Below are positions 14,836 to 22,313 of a DNA stretch of 23,590 nucleotides, one piece after another; position 1 is the stretch's first letter; each line of letters opens with the position of its first letter. Below the pieces are notes generated by a model. The model saw only the letters and a list, made by a program, of their open reading frames with translations. It had not been told where the DNA came from and ran no database searches. Source of the DNA: Candidatus Aenigmarchaeota archaeon CG_4_9_14_3_um_filter_37_18 (GTDB lineage: Archaea; Aenigmatarchaeota; Aenigmatarchaeia; CG10238-14); assembly GCA_002789635.1 (NCBI GenBank), contig PFTQ01000026.1, forward strand, positions 1 to 23,590, given 5' to 3'. The position numbers and the translations under genes were made by a program.

Positions 14836-15156
14836 ATGTTCAGTAAAAGGCAAGAAGAGGAGTCATTTAGGTTTAAACCAAGAACAGAAGAAAAAACCCA
14901 GACTATTTCTAATCAACCCAACATGGAAGAAGTCATGGAAAAGATCAACACAATCACCGAACAAATCAACCTGATGTCGAAATACCTTTCCTATCTTTCC
15001 CAGAAGTTTGACAAGACAATTGACAGCGCGATAACATATGACAGAACATTGGATGAGATTGAGGGCAGGATCAACTCTTTGAAAAACAAGATTGAAGACT
15101 TGGAGATAGTTTCACCTGATGTTGATTTGGCTGAGGACAGGAACAGAGCGATTTAA
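14836..15156 (+). CDS. Small coiled-coil protein, 106 aa
   Basis: A charged, disordered N-terminus (1-28) followed by two heptad-rich helices: about 30-62 (MEEVMEKINTITEQINLM...) and 66-92 (DEIEGRINSLKNKIEDLE). No known domain. Similar short coiled-coil proteins are common in archaea; no function can be given. Leaderless promoter as described at 14803. Confidence 0.7.
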   Translation: MFSKRQEEESFRFKPRTEEKTQTISNQPNMEEVMEKINTITEQINLMSKYLSYLSQKFDKTIDSAITYDRTLDEIEGRINSLKNKIEDLEIVSPDVDLAEDRNRAI

Positions 15157-15195
15157 GATTTTTTTTGACATCTGCTATTAAAAATAGATTAAACG

Positions 15196-15204
15196 GTTTT
15201 AATT
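15196..15204 (+). promoter_or_regulatory. TATA box of the DUF3795 gene
   Basis: GTTTTAATT centred 26 nt before ATG 15226; leaderless arrangement. Confidence 0.4.
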
Positions 15205-15225
15205 CTACACATGCAATAAATTAGC

Positions 15226-15684
15226 ATGCCATCAAATCAAGACAAAGAGCTAATTACTTTTTGCGGCCTTTATTGTCCCGACTGCATTAACCATAAGGGA
15301 GAAGTTGCTGATTTGGCAAGGGACTTGAGAAAGAAATTAAGAGAAGAAAAAATGGATAAGGTTTCCAAAGGTCTGTCAAAATACTTCAAAGAATTCAAAA
15401 ATTATGGCCAGTGCTATGAAGTGTTGGGAGCTATGGTAAGGTTGAGATGCAATAGGACTTGCCGGAAAGGTGGCGGTCCCCCGCAATGCAAAGTCAGGAA
15501 CTGCTGCAAAAAGAAAGACATTCAGGGATGTTGGGAATGTGGAGAATTTGAAACCTGCGACAAATTAGATTTCCTGAAACCGCTTCATGGAAAAGCTAAC
15601 ATCGAAAACTTGAAAAAATTGAAGAAGAATGGACTAGATGGTTTTATCAAAGGAAAAAGATGCTGGTGTGAATTCAAGGAATAG
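15226..15684 (+). CDS. DUF3795 domain protein (Cys-rich, predicted metal binding)
   Basis: Begins with FCGLYCPDC (C13, C17, C20), the diagnostic N-terminal motif of DUF3795, followed by a helical region and more cysteines: CNRTC, CKVRNCCKK, CWECGEFETC and the C-terminal CWC. The pattern suggests one or more zinc or Fe-S sites. Family function is not known. It has its own leaderless promoter; the next gene has another. Confidence 0.88.
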   Translation: MPSNQDKELITFCGLYCPDCINHKGEVADLARDLRKKLREEKMDKVSKGLSKYFKEFKNYGQCYEVLGAMVRLRCNRTCRKGGGPPQCKVRNCCKKKDIQGCWECGEFETCDKLDFLKPLHGKANIENLKKLKKNGLDGFIKGKRCWCEFKE

Positions 15685-15686
15685 GT

Positions 15687-15694
15687 ATTTATAA
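15687..15694 (+). promoter_or_regulatory. TATA box of the small membrane protein gene
   Basis: ATTTATAA centred 26 nt before ATG 15716; leaderless arrangement. Confidence 0.5.
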
Positions 15695-15715
15695 CGCTTA
15701 ATTTATAATTTGTTC

Positions 15716-16030
15716 ATGAAAAAAACCAAAGCTGGTCTGCTGTTTGGATTGTTGTTTGGTATTTTGGATTTAGCCATTATGGTCATGCAAAAATTGACAT
15801 GGGACGCTAATCTTTCTGCATTTAGCTTGTGGGTTGTCAGCGGGTTTTTTGTCGCAACAACGAGCATAAAGCTAAAACCCATACTAAAAGGAATGCTAAT
15901 CTCTTTCTTGGTTCTTCTACCTTCAACTTTCATAATAGGTTGGCAACAGCCTTTGAGTTTAATTCCAATACTTGCGATTACTGCAGTTTTTGGGATGTCG
16001 CTCGGTTTTCTTGTGGAAAAATTCGGCTAA
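15716..16030 (+). CDS. Small integral membrane protein, 104 aa, 3-4 TM helices
   Basis: Hydrophobic segments at about 6-24 (AGLLFGLLFGILDLAIMVM), 35-52, 60-75 and 84-99, separated by short polar turns. No family recognised. The glycine-rich first helix (GLLFGLLFGI) suggests close helix packing. ATG 15716 fits the TATA spacing; the upstream in-frame TTG at 15710 does not. Confidence 0.7.
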   Translation: MKKTKAGLLFGLLFGILDLAIMVMQKLTWDANLSAFSLWVVSGFFVATTSIKLKPILKGMLISFLVLLPSTFIIGWQQPLSLIPILAITAVFGMSLGFLVEKFG

Positions 16031-16147
16031 TTTGAGAATTAGTATTTTGAATATGAAGAATCAGTCAAATTAAAAAGTCCCCTGAATAGCGAGGGAAAGA
16101 TTTGAACTTTCGACCTCGGGGTTATGAGCCCCGCGAGCACTCCAGGC

Positions 16148-16168
16148 ATAGAGGATTCCTTTGAATCT
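16148..16168 (-). other. tRNA intron 2 (21 nt) in the D-loop of initiator tRNA
   Basis: Lies between A14 and G15. Bulge-helix-bulge is visible: 4-bp helix GGAG/CTCT, 3-nt bulges CAA and ATG cut after the second base, and an intron hairpin GATTC/GAATC. Confidence 0.85.
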
Positions 16169-16178
16169 TGCTCCACCT

Positions 16179-16207
16179 TTGTAGAGTAACTTCGCTACGG
16201 TTAACCT
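16179..16207 (-). other. tRNA intron 1 (29 nt) in the acceptor/D junction of initiator tRNA
   Basis: Exact borders are ambiguous because AGGT occurs at both junctions. The coordinates follow the solution with bulges CGA and AAA around a weak TTAG/CTAC helix; other solutions shift by up to 4 nt and give the same mature tRNA. Confidence 0.7.
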
Positions 16208-16234
16208 CGCTAACTTAATAATGATAAAAGAATA

Positions 16235-16242
16235 CTTATAAA
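16235..16242 (-). promoter_or_regulatory. TATA box of initiator tRNA
   Basis: TTTATAAG centred 26-27 nt before tRNA nucleotide 1; overlaps no coding sequence and sits just after the orc1 stop. Confidence 0.6.
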
Positions 16243-16244
16243 CC

Positions 16245-17339
16245 TTAGGTGAACTTCTTTCTCCTCACTAAACTCAGATAACACTTTCTTCCTTGGCTGC
16301 CTTTTCTCTCTTCTCTGGTTCTTATTAAGCCTATTGATTCGAGGTAATTGATGTGCTGCTTAAGCGATGTATCTGACAGTTGTTCGTATGATTTGTTGTA
16401 TTTCGAATTAAGCTTTGAGAATATTATCTCTTTTTCTTTTGACAATAACTCGACAATATTCTTGTCAACGCCTTCCAACCTATCCTGCATGATTTGGACT
16501 TTGACTGATTTGACCCCGAGCAGTATTTTTTTGACATGCTCTACTGTTACTTTGCTCCCACCTTCTTCCTCACAGACCTTCGCTGCTTTCCTGAGACATT
16601 CCAGTCCAACCCTCACATCGCCGCCGCGGTTGACAGCATGATTCGCACACAATAGAACAACTCCTTCTTGAACTACTCCTGGCTTGAACGCATCTTCACA
16701 CCTTTTTTTAAGAATGCTTTTCATCTCTTCAAGAGAATAACTTTTGAATTTAATTTCTTCGGCGTCTAAACTACTCCTAATCCTTGGTTCAACATTTGCA
16801 AAAATATCCTCATAGTTCGAGATCATCACTAATCCAACAGGAGAATTAACATACTGGTTGATTCTTAAAAGATCATATAATGCGGATTCATCCTTTTTGA
16901 CGATCTGGTCAACTTCATCCAAGCCGATGATAAGGCTTTTGTTTTTTCTCTTCAGCAATTCTACAAGCTTTTCAATTATTTCATCCTTCGACAAGCCTCT
17001 TCTTGCCAATGGATACCCAAGCTCGACAGCAATTTTTGCAAGCAGCGCAGTTGCAGTATTATAATCCCATGTGTTAATGAAAACAGTATCGACCTTTTCT
17101 CCGGCAAAATTTTCCAGCTCCCTGAACACAAACCTAGTGACGCAAGTCTTGCCTATGCCTGGAGCCCCGAATATGAATGTATTCTGCGGCTTTCTTCCTT
17201 TAGTCAAAGGGTTGAGGTTATTTGCTATTTGTTGAATGTGTGTTTCTCTGTGTGGCAAGAAATCTGGGAGAAATTCCATTGATAATGCTTGCTCGTTTTT
17301 GTAGATTTTTGATTCCTGCAGCTGCTGAAAAATACTCAT
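16245..17339 (-). CDS. orc1: Orc1/Cdc6-type replication initiator ATPase
   Basis: AAA+ origin-binding and MCM-loading protein, 364 aa. Walker A GAPGIGKT (58-65), Walker B LIIGLDEVD (D141-E142), sensor 1 MISN (N175), arginine finger region EPRIRSSL (184-191), sensor 2 area GDVRVGLECLRKAA and a C-terminal winged helix (about 285-364). No origin recognition boxes are obvious next to it; the gene is wedged 25 bp after the cyclase gene and ends just before the initiator tRNA. A TATA-like GTATATT about 23 nt before the ATG suggests its own leaderless promoter. Confidence 0.94.
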   Translation of the reverse strand: MSIFQQLQESKIYKNEQALSMEFLPDFLPHRETHIQQIANNLNPLTKGRKPQNTFIFGAPGIGKTCVTRFVFRELENFAGEKVDTVFINTWDYNTATALLAKIAVELGYPLARRGLSKDEIIEKLVELLKRKNKSLIIGLDEVDQIVKKDESALYDLLRINQYVNSPVGLVMISNYEDIFANVEPRIRSSLDAEEIKFKSYSLEEMKSILKKRCEDAFKPGVVQEGVVLLCANHAVNRGGDVRVGLECLRKAAKVCEEEGGSKVTVEHVKKILLGVKSVKVQIMQDRLEGVDKNIVELLSKEKEIIFSKLNSKYNKSYEQLSDTSLKQHINYLESIGLIRTREERKGSQGRKCYLSLVRRKKFT

Positions 17340-17364
17340 GAATATAGATTGTCCGAGAATATAC

Positions 17365-17979
17365 TTATTCTATTATCCTTGCTATTACTCTAGCAGGTGA
17401 GCCATCGGCATCTTTTAGTTTTAGAGGCAAAGCAATTACATCAAATTTCTTCCCAACCAACTTATCAAGATTTGTCAGGTTTTCTATAACCAGTACATCA
17501 TTTTTGAGCAATATTTCGTGAATTTCAGATGAGCCTGTTCCCTCGACAGAAGGGGCGTCTATGCCAATAATCTTAACCCTTCTTTTTACAAGTTCTTTAG
17601 CAAATTTTATGCTGACTTTTGGGTTGTTTTTGTAGAAATTTTTTTCTCGGAATTTCTTTGTATAATCAGTCCATAACAAGACTATAGCATCCTTTTTGAC
17701 TTTGCTTAAATCTGCGCCAATAACTTTCTGGTTTCTTGCGTCTATCACTACACCATTTCCCATGAACTTATCCAGTGGATAATCATCGAGTTTCTTGCCG
17801 TTTTCCAGTCTATGATAAGGGGAATCTATGTGGGTTGAGAAGTGCGAATTGAATTTGAGCTTGGTTACGTTCCAGCCGTCTTTTTCTACTGACAGCACTT
17901 TCTTGAATTCTGGTTTAGGGTCTCCTGGAAATTCTGGGAAGTCTTCTGATAATTCCATTGTTAGGTCGATTAGTTTCAT
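17365..17979 (-). CDS. Cyclase family metal hydrolase (kynurenine formamidase-like)
   Basis: Member of the cyclase/KynB fold family (COG1878), 204 aa. The metal motif is HFSTHIDSPYH (H46, H50, D52, H56), where family members usually have HxGTHxDxPxH, so Gly is replaced by Ser. The C-terminal LPLKLKDADGSPARVIARII is the other family signature. Substrate cannot be predicted: members act on N-formylkynurenine, cyclic amides or others. I chose the ATG at 17979; an upstream TTG at 18003 would overlap the lysS end. It is about 10 bp downstream of lysS and probably co-transcribed. Confidence 0.9.
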   Translation of the reverse strand: MKLIDLTMELSEDFPEFPGDPKPEFKKVLSVEKDGWNVTKLKFNSHFSTHIDSPYHRLENGKKLDDYPLDKFMGNGVVIDARNQKVIGADLSKVKKDAIVLLWTDYTKKFREKNFYKNNPKVSIKFAKELVKRRVKIIGIDAPSVEGTGSSEIHEILLKNDVLVIENLTNLDKLVGKKFDVIALPLKLKDADGSPARVIARIIE

Positions 17980-17989
17980 ATCAATCAAT

Positions 17990-20488
17990 CTAATTTGATT
18001 CAACTAGGTATGTTTCGACTCTTTCTTTTCCTGCACCTTTATTTTCTCTTTTTAAACGTATTTTTCCAATTTCACTAGTATTTTTTACATGTGTTCCCCC
18101 GCAGAACATTTTAATATTATCACACTCCCATACTCTAATGTTTTCATTACTGGTACTTGGATAAGTTCTAATTTCTTTGCTTTTAGAAATAAAATCATTG
18201 CATAATTTTTCGACTTCCACCAATTTTTCTGGGTTCAGTTTTTCTTGACTTCCATAGTCTGATCTATCTTTTTTATTATCAACATTTGTCCCTAATCTTT
18301 CCATTTCTCCGAAAATTTGAAATAGAAAATACTCCATTATATGGCTAGCTGAATGTAATTTCATTGTTCTATATCTTCTATCCCAATCAATAGAAGATTT
18401 TACAGTATCTCCAGAAGAAAAATTAGGCGTGAATTCTAGAACATGAAATACTTTTCCCCCAGATGGTATTTCTTGACCATTAACCTTTACTATTTCTGCA
18501 CCCTCTTTTATTGTATTAATAACTTTGATTCCATTAATCTCCCCACTATCCCCGACTTGTCCTCCACCTTCAGGGTAAAAACAAGTTCGATCCAAAACCA
18601 CTTTAGTATCCTGTATTTCTATTACTTTTGCCTCAAATTCCTTTTGATAAGGGTCTTCATAAAATAGTTTTTTGGTCATTTCATTTTCATTCATCATTTT
18701 CTCCTCCTTTATTGAAACATTATTTTCCAATTGAATTGTTATTTTTTGTTGATTGAGTTCTTTTTTATTAATCACATCATCCGTTTCAGCTATTTTTATT
18801 TCAGACTCTTTATTTTTCAATGTAAATTTCTCAACAACAAAATCTCTATCTAAAGACTGTATGAATGGGATCAATCTCGGGCCTTTCTCCTTTCCCAACA
18901 AAACTAAATATGCCGCTTCGAAAATTTCCTGTGGTTTGATGCTAAAGTGTTCAGACAATTTATTTATTTCAGCCCATATTTCTTTATCTTTTCTTTCTTT
19001 TTCAAGAAAATTTCCCAATGACATGATAGATTCTTTCTGCTGGCTTGAAAGTTTGTTAATAATATCTTCTGAAATTGACTCAATAACTTGAATTCTATAA
19101 TTTTCTGGGGCGAAATTTTTAGCCCACATGTTAGCATATTTCAATATTTCTTCTAAATTGTTTTTTTCACTGTCTGTTAATTTTCTATCTATTTGGCCAA
19201 TCTTTGCAAGAATTTCTTCAGCTCTTTCTACTATATTTTCATCTGGCAATATCTGTGCAATCATACTGGCAAATTCGAATGATACCCTGAAAGGTTTTTT
19301 CTTCGGGGCTTCGCTAATTGAAGACAATTCATAAATTCTTTTTGCATTTTGTCTTGTTCTGTCATCAGCATCTTCTAACCCAAAATAAACTTTCTCAACC
19401 CTCTCAAATTCATTGAAGAGCAAAGGCAAAGTATTTCCTTCTGGAGTGAAATCTATTGCTGTTTCTGGTCTGCTTTTTACCATCAAAAACCTAAGCATAT
19501 ATGCTGGCAATATATCAAACATATCTACAAAACCGCTTCCTAAACCTTTCGATGTGCTCATTTTCTTCCCGCCAACCAAAAAGAATTCGTAGCCTTTTCC
19601 GATATTTTCGCAAGTTGATGGGTATGGTGGGAGATAGTTGAAGACCTCACATGCTATTGCAACTGAAATGCTTCTTGAACCGCCTAAAGTGAAATGATCC
19701 TTCCCAGCGCTTTCATAAACTACCCCAACAGTCGGCCATTTTGCTGCCCATTCGACTTTCCAAGGCAATTTACCGTTCCCATTATATGGTGAAATTTCCC
19801 CTTCAAATCCGCAACCTTCAGCCCAATCAACTAAACCAGGCACACACCTGTATTTAATAATTTCTTTCTCAGAATCCCATTCATATGCAACTGTAGTTCC
19901 GATGCTTCCGCATTTTTCACAAATAGGATTGAATGGCAATTTTTCTGAGCCAACACTTTTTCCGTAAATTTTTTTATAAATCCCTTGGATTTTATCCGCG
20001 TTATCTAAAGCAATTTTTATCGTCTTATTAAAGTCGCCATTTATGTATCTTTTGGCAGTACTTTCCAATTCTGCCTCTATTCCAATCTCGCCAAACTTAT
20101 CCGTACACTGCCTGAAATAATAATCGCCGTAATGCTTGTACCCTTCAACAGGAGAAGGTACATGAATCATAGGCTTGCCAAGATATTTTTTGTATTTTTC
20201 TTGATCCAGATTTTTTGGTATAGCATCAAATGGATCCATATCATCGCTGCTTAAAATAAATCTTGCATTCATTCCGGCTTGTCGCATGGATTTGGCTATG
20301 CAATCATGAATTACCCATCCTCGAGCGGAGCCTATATGAATTTTTCCAGAAGGCGTTTTTTCGTCGTATACAATGTAGCCTCTTTCTTTTACGGTTTTTT
20401 TAAGAATAGGGCTATTCTCAACTCGTTTTTTCACTTCTTGAGTTACTTTATCCGTCCAGTAAACCCATTCTTTATTATCTTCTTTCAT
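17990..20488 (-). CDS. lysS: Class I lysyl-tRNA synthetase fused to an AlaX-type editing domain
   Basis: Residues 1-557 form a full class I LysRS: HIGS (51-54, HIGH motif), CxxC and C/C zinc-type cysteines near 190-227, KMSTS (309-313) and the usual C-terminal end YLVLLGKEKGPRLIPFIQSLDRDF. A 40-residue polar linker (558-597) leads into an AlaX/AlaRS editing domain (598-832) with FYPEGGGQVGDSG, zinc ligands HSASH (H712, H716) and CGGTH (C796, H800). AlaX deacylates mischarged Ser/Gly-tRNA(Ala) in trans. I know of no such fusion. Start at ATG 20488 is 28 nt from a TATAAAAA box; ATG 20497 and GTG 20506 are alternatives. Confidence 0.93.
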   Translation of the reverse strand: MKEDNKEWVYWTDKVTQEVKKRVENSPILKKTVKERGYIVYDEKTPSGKIHIGSARGWVIHDCIAKSMRQAGMNARFILSSDDMDPFDAIPKNLDQEKYKKYLGKPMIHVPSPVEGYKHYGDYYFRQCTDKFGEIGIEAELESTAKRYINGDFNKTIKIALDNADKIQGIYKKIYGKSVGSEKLPFNPICEKCGSIGTTVAYEWDSEKEIIKYRCVPGLVDWAEGCGFEGEISPYNGNGKLPWKVEWAAKWPTVGVVYESAGKDHFTLGGSRSISVAIACEVFNYLPPYPSTCENIGKGYEFFLVGGKKMSTSKGLGSGFVDMFDILPAYMLRFLMVKSRPETAIDFTPEGNTLPLLFNEFERVEKVYFGLEDADDRTRQNAKRIYELSSISEAPKKKPFRVSFEFASMIAQILPDENIVERAEEILAKIGQIDRKLTDSEKNNLEEILKYANMWAKNFAPENYRIQVIESISEDIINKLSSQQKESIMSLGNFLEKERKDKEIWAEINKLSEHFSIKPQEIFEAAYLVLLGKEKGPRLIPFIQSLDRDFVVEKFTLKNKESEIKIAETDDVINKKELNQQKITIQLENNVSIKEEKMMNENEMTKKLFYEDPYQKEFEAKVIEIQDTKVVLDRTCFYPEGGGQVGDSGEINGIKVINTIKEGAEIVKVNGQEIPSGGKVFHVLEFTPNFSSGDTVKSSIDWDRRYRTMKLHSASHIMEYFLFQIFGEMERLGTNVDNKKDRSDYGSQEKLNPEKLVEVEKLCNDFISKSKEIRTYPSTSNENIRVWECDNIKMFCGGTHVKNTSEIGKIRLKRENKGAGKERVETYLVESN
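18701..18709 (-). promoter_or_regulatory. Perfect internal Shine-Dalgarno at the AlaX boundary of lysS
   Basis: AAGGAGGAG on the minus strand, 5 nt before ATG 18697, with a second ATG next to it and MTKKLFYEDPY, a typical AlaX N-terminus, 6 codons on. This could give a separate 235-aa AlaX or be the relic of a two-gene ancestor. Confidence 0.6.
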
Positions 20489-20510
20489 TATTTTCATATT
20501 TCTCACGTAA

Positions 20511-20520
20511 GTTTTTATAA
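20511..20520 (-). promoter_or_regulatory. TATA box of lysS
   Basis: TTATAAAAAC, centred about 28 nt before ATG 20488 and 19 nt before ATG 20497; it favours the former as a leaderless start. Confidence 0.5.
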
Positions 20521-20528
20521 CCTATTTT

Positions 20529-20960
20529 CTAGTCATCCACTAAGTAAATTCTATTCCCTTCTGTTTTGACGCCACAATAACTACTCCTTTCTCCTAAAAA
20601 TTTTGCTAGATTTCTTTTGCTTTTTCCTGCTCCACCATAAACATCTGTGAATCCTTCTATAGGGACGGCATTTTCTAGACCAATAGCGGTTTTTGTTTTT
20701 AAGTAAGCTCTTAGATAATCAGCTAAACCAACAATTTCTTCCTCATATCTTACATTTAGTTCAAGCCCAGAGATATATTGCCTTAATTTCCTATCTGTTC
20801 CATCTAGTCGGCCTTTTGGTATTTGCACAACTTTTCCAGAACCATCATTTCTTGTAACTCTTATTCTTGAACCATTTGGATTAACATTTATTCTGCTACC
20901 GTATCTCTCTAATAAAAAATCTACTATATCTTCTCCAGTTTTATGCCTTCCGATCAACAC
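20529..20960 (-). CDS. Hypothetical protein, 143 aa, with an internal repeat
   Basis: No family recognised. Two similar modules are visible: residues 10-37 (DIVDFLLERYGSRINVNPNGSRIRV) and 117-142 (NLAKFLGERSSYCGVKTEGNRIYLV), each a helix followed by a strand hairpin ending in GxRI, flanking a helical middle. This could be a duplicated small nucleic-acid-binding unit, but that is inference. The start is GTG 20960 or TTG 20957; AAGGTG overlaps them, so the exact start is unclear. It ends about 9 bp before the lysS TATA box. Confidence 0.65.
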   Translation of the reverse strand: MLIGRHKTGEDIVDFLLERYGSRINVNPNGSRIRVTRNDGSGKVVQIPKGRLDGTDRKLRQYISGLELNVRYEEEIVGLADYLRAYLKTKTAIGLENAVPIEGFTDVYGGAGKSKRNLAKFLGERSSYCGVKTEGNRIYLVDD

Positions 20961-20993
20961 CTTTTCCCATTATTTTCCACCTCAATTTTTTTA

Positions 20994-21146
20994 GACAGGA
21001 TTGCTAGGATTCGAACCTGAAAGCACCAGAAGAAGCACAACCCAAAGAAAGCCTATGCGTAACTAGCACTTCTTCTTCAGCTTCAAACCAAAAATTAGGC
21101 TATACGAAAATAAGAAATCAACAGAGCTTTTTACATTCGCCTATCA
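20994..21146 (-). ncRNA. Candidate structured ncRNA with a tRNA-like T-loop
   Basis: A strong TATA box (21167-21176) predicts a start at about 21146. The transcript would begin with GATAGG (21145-21140), which pairs with CCTGTC (20999-20994) at its far end, about 152 nt in all. Inside are CAGG-TTCGAAT-CCTAG, a near-perfect T-arm, GAAGAAG/CTTCTTC, AGCCTA/TAGGCT and GCATA/TTGTGC pairings. No standard cloverleaf can be folded by eye. It could be a tRNA broken by several introns, a tRNA relic or another stable RNA. No protein ORF explains the region. Confidence 0.4.
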
Positions 21147-21166
21147 CACTTAACACCATTACTCAA

Positions 21167-21176
21167 ATTTATATAA
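21167..21176 (-). promoter_or_regulatory. TATA box upstream of the ncRNA candidate
   Basis: TTATATAAAT on the minus strand, just after the rhomboid stop codon and about 26 nt before the predicted RNA start. Confidence 0.5.
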
Positions 21177-21192
21177 TGGAAAATATTTAAAC

Positions 21193-21819
21193 CTACCAGT
21201 CATCCTCCCAAAAATAGACGTGCTCTTTCTTTTTGCCATAACCGAAAAATTTCACTAAAATAAAACCAACAATCATCCCACCAAGATGACCGAAGTTAGC
21301 GATCCCAGGCTGAACACCAGATACACCTGAGAACAACTCTATCACCGCAATAAGAATAATAGCAATAAATGCTGGCATAGGGACAAAATAGACGTAGATA
21401 ATATTTCTTGGATATAATATAGCGTACGCAGTGACCACCCCAAATATTGCTCCAGAAGCGCCAACAAGAGGAATGCTACCAACACCGTTAATCAGGATAT
21501 GGAATATTCCTGACCCAAGACCGCAGAGTGTATAAAAGATAAAGTATTTCTTGTTTCCCATAACTTCCTCAATAGTTGGGCCGAACATCATCAGAACAAA
21601 CATGTTAAAGAAAATATGCATAAACCCGCCATGAACGTACATGAACGTAAAGAACTGCCAGACCATTCCTTTCTGGATAGCAAGCGTGGGTGTCAATGCC
21701 AGCAAATCGAATATTTGAGCACTGAAGCTTGTGAAGAGGAAGACGACTATGTTCACGACTAGCAATTTCGCAGTTACAGTATCGAAAAAACTTTTTCTTT
21801 GCCCGAACATTACTCTCAT
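21193..21819 (-). CDS. Rhomboid-family intramembrane serine protease, 208 aa
   Basis: Cleaves transmembrane segments inside the membrane. Six hydrophobic helices are visible. The catalytic dyad is S122 in GASGAIFG and H178 in NFGHLGGM; the HxxxN motif H68-I-F-F-N72 in the second helix supplies the oxyanion side. Both termini are short and charged (YGKKKEHVYFWEDDW at the end), the basic six-helix form of archaeal rhomboids. ATG 21819 is used; ATG 21810 is a possible alternative. Substrates are unknown. Confidence 0.93.
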   Translation of the reverse strand: MRVMFGQRKSFFDTVTAKLLVVNIVVFLFTSFSAQIFDLLALTPTLAIQKGMVWQFFTFMYVHGGFMHIFFNMFVLMMFGPTIEEVMGNKKYFIFYTLCGLGSGIFHILINGVGSIPLVGASGAIFGVVTAYAILYPRNIIYVYFVPMPAFIAIILIAVIELFSGVSGVQPGIANFGHLGGMIVGFILVKFFGYGKKKEHVYFWEDDW

Positions 21820-21852
21820 AAAATCACATAATATTTCTCATTATATTAACCG

Positions 21853-22101
21853 TCAATCCTTATATCTTTTCCAAGCTCTTATAAATTTCTTAATTCTTTT
21901 TCCTTCCCCGCTAATTAAAAATGAAAATGTTAACGGGACCATTGAAACTAAAATGGCAAGTATTTTATTTTTCGGCTGGACTATTTTATCGAGATTAAAG
22001 ATTACTATAGTAAATAGCATAAAAGATATCATGAACATAAAAATCATCAGGAATTTGATTTTTTTGTTTTTAGTCTTATTTATCGGATCAAAAATGGACA
22101 T
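21853..22101 (-). CDS. Small membrane protein, 82 aa, two TM helices
   Basis: Hydrophobic helices at about 17-35 (FLMIFMFMISFMLFTIVIF) and 48-65 (ILAILVSMVPLTFSFLIS) with a basic cytoplasmic-looking tail (GKRIKKFIRAWKRYKD). No family recognised. Start at ATG 22101; the same frame runs upstream to a TTG at 22134 but without support. It follows the 41-aa ORF on the same strand. Confidence 0.55.
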   Translation of the reverse strand: MSIFDPINKTKNKKIKFLMIFMFMISFMLFTIVIFNLDKIVQPKNKILAILVSMVPLTFSFLISGEGKRIKKFIRAWKRYKD

Positions 22102-22120
22102 AAGATGAATTTGATTTTTA

Positions 22121-22246
22121 TCAATAAGAATCAATGGATCGAGTGGGATTTAAAGCTTGGACACTTTCTAAAATTGGTTCTCTTGAATCTCTAAATTCTT
22201 CTTCTCTCAAATCTAATTGTGAAAAAAATTGTTCCATATATTTCAT
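22121..22246 (-). CDS. Possible small protein, 41 aa
   Basis: MKYMEQFFSQLDLREEEFR... is acidic and helical-looking. AGAAGGTG lies upstream but rather far (about 15 nt), and the 82-aa membrane protein starts 20 bp after its stop, so the two could form an operon. The coding nature is suggested only by composition and position. Confidence 0.35.
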   Translation of the reverse strand: MKYMEQFFSQLDLREEEFRDSREPILESVQALNPTRSIDSY

Positions 22247-22313
22247 CGGGGATTGTTTATACACCTTCTAAATTAATTAACCTTTATTTATCTAGTTTAC
22301 AATTTATCTTTTG

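Larger units (their letters stand above)
16087..16211 (-). tRNA. Initiator tRNA-Met (CAT) with two introns
   Basis: The 125-nt gene gives a 75-nt tRNA after removal of 29 nt and 21 nt. Mature parts: acceptor AGCGAGG/CCTCGCT with A1-U72, D-arm GAGC-AGCCTGGAGT-GCTC, anticodon arm CGGGG-CTCATAA-CCCCG, variable AGGTC, T-arm GAAAG-TTCAAAT-CTTTC, discriminator A. A1-U72, the three G-C pairs under the anticodon loop and the AGCCTGGAGT D-loop are archaeal initiator features. Neither intron lies in the anticodon loop. A TATA box centred 26-27 nt before nucleotide 1 predicts little or no 5' leader. Confidence 0.9.

Noticed and set aside
16245..17364. Replication origin next to orc1
   Set aside because: The flanks are only 25-33 bp and occupied by promoters; I see no origin recognition box or repeat cluster.
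20990..21150. Ordinary or permuted tRNA at the T-loop motif
   Set aside because: No AGGATTG-like acceptor partner for CAATCCT is found on either side at workable distance and the T-stem has a C-A mismatch, so I list only an ncRNA candidate.
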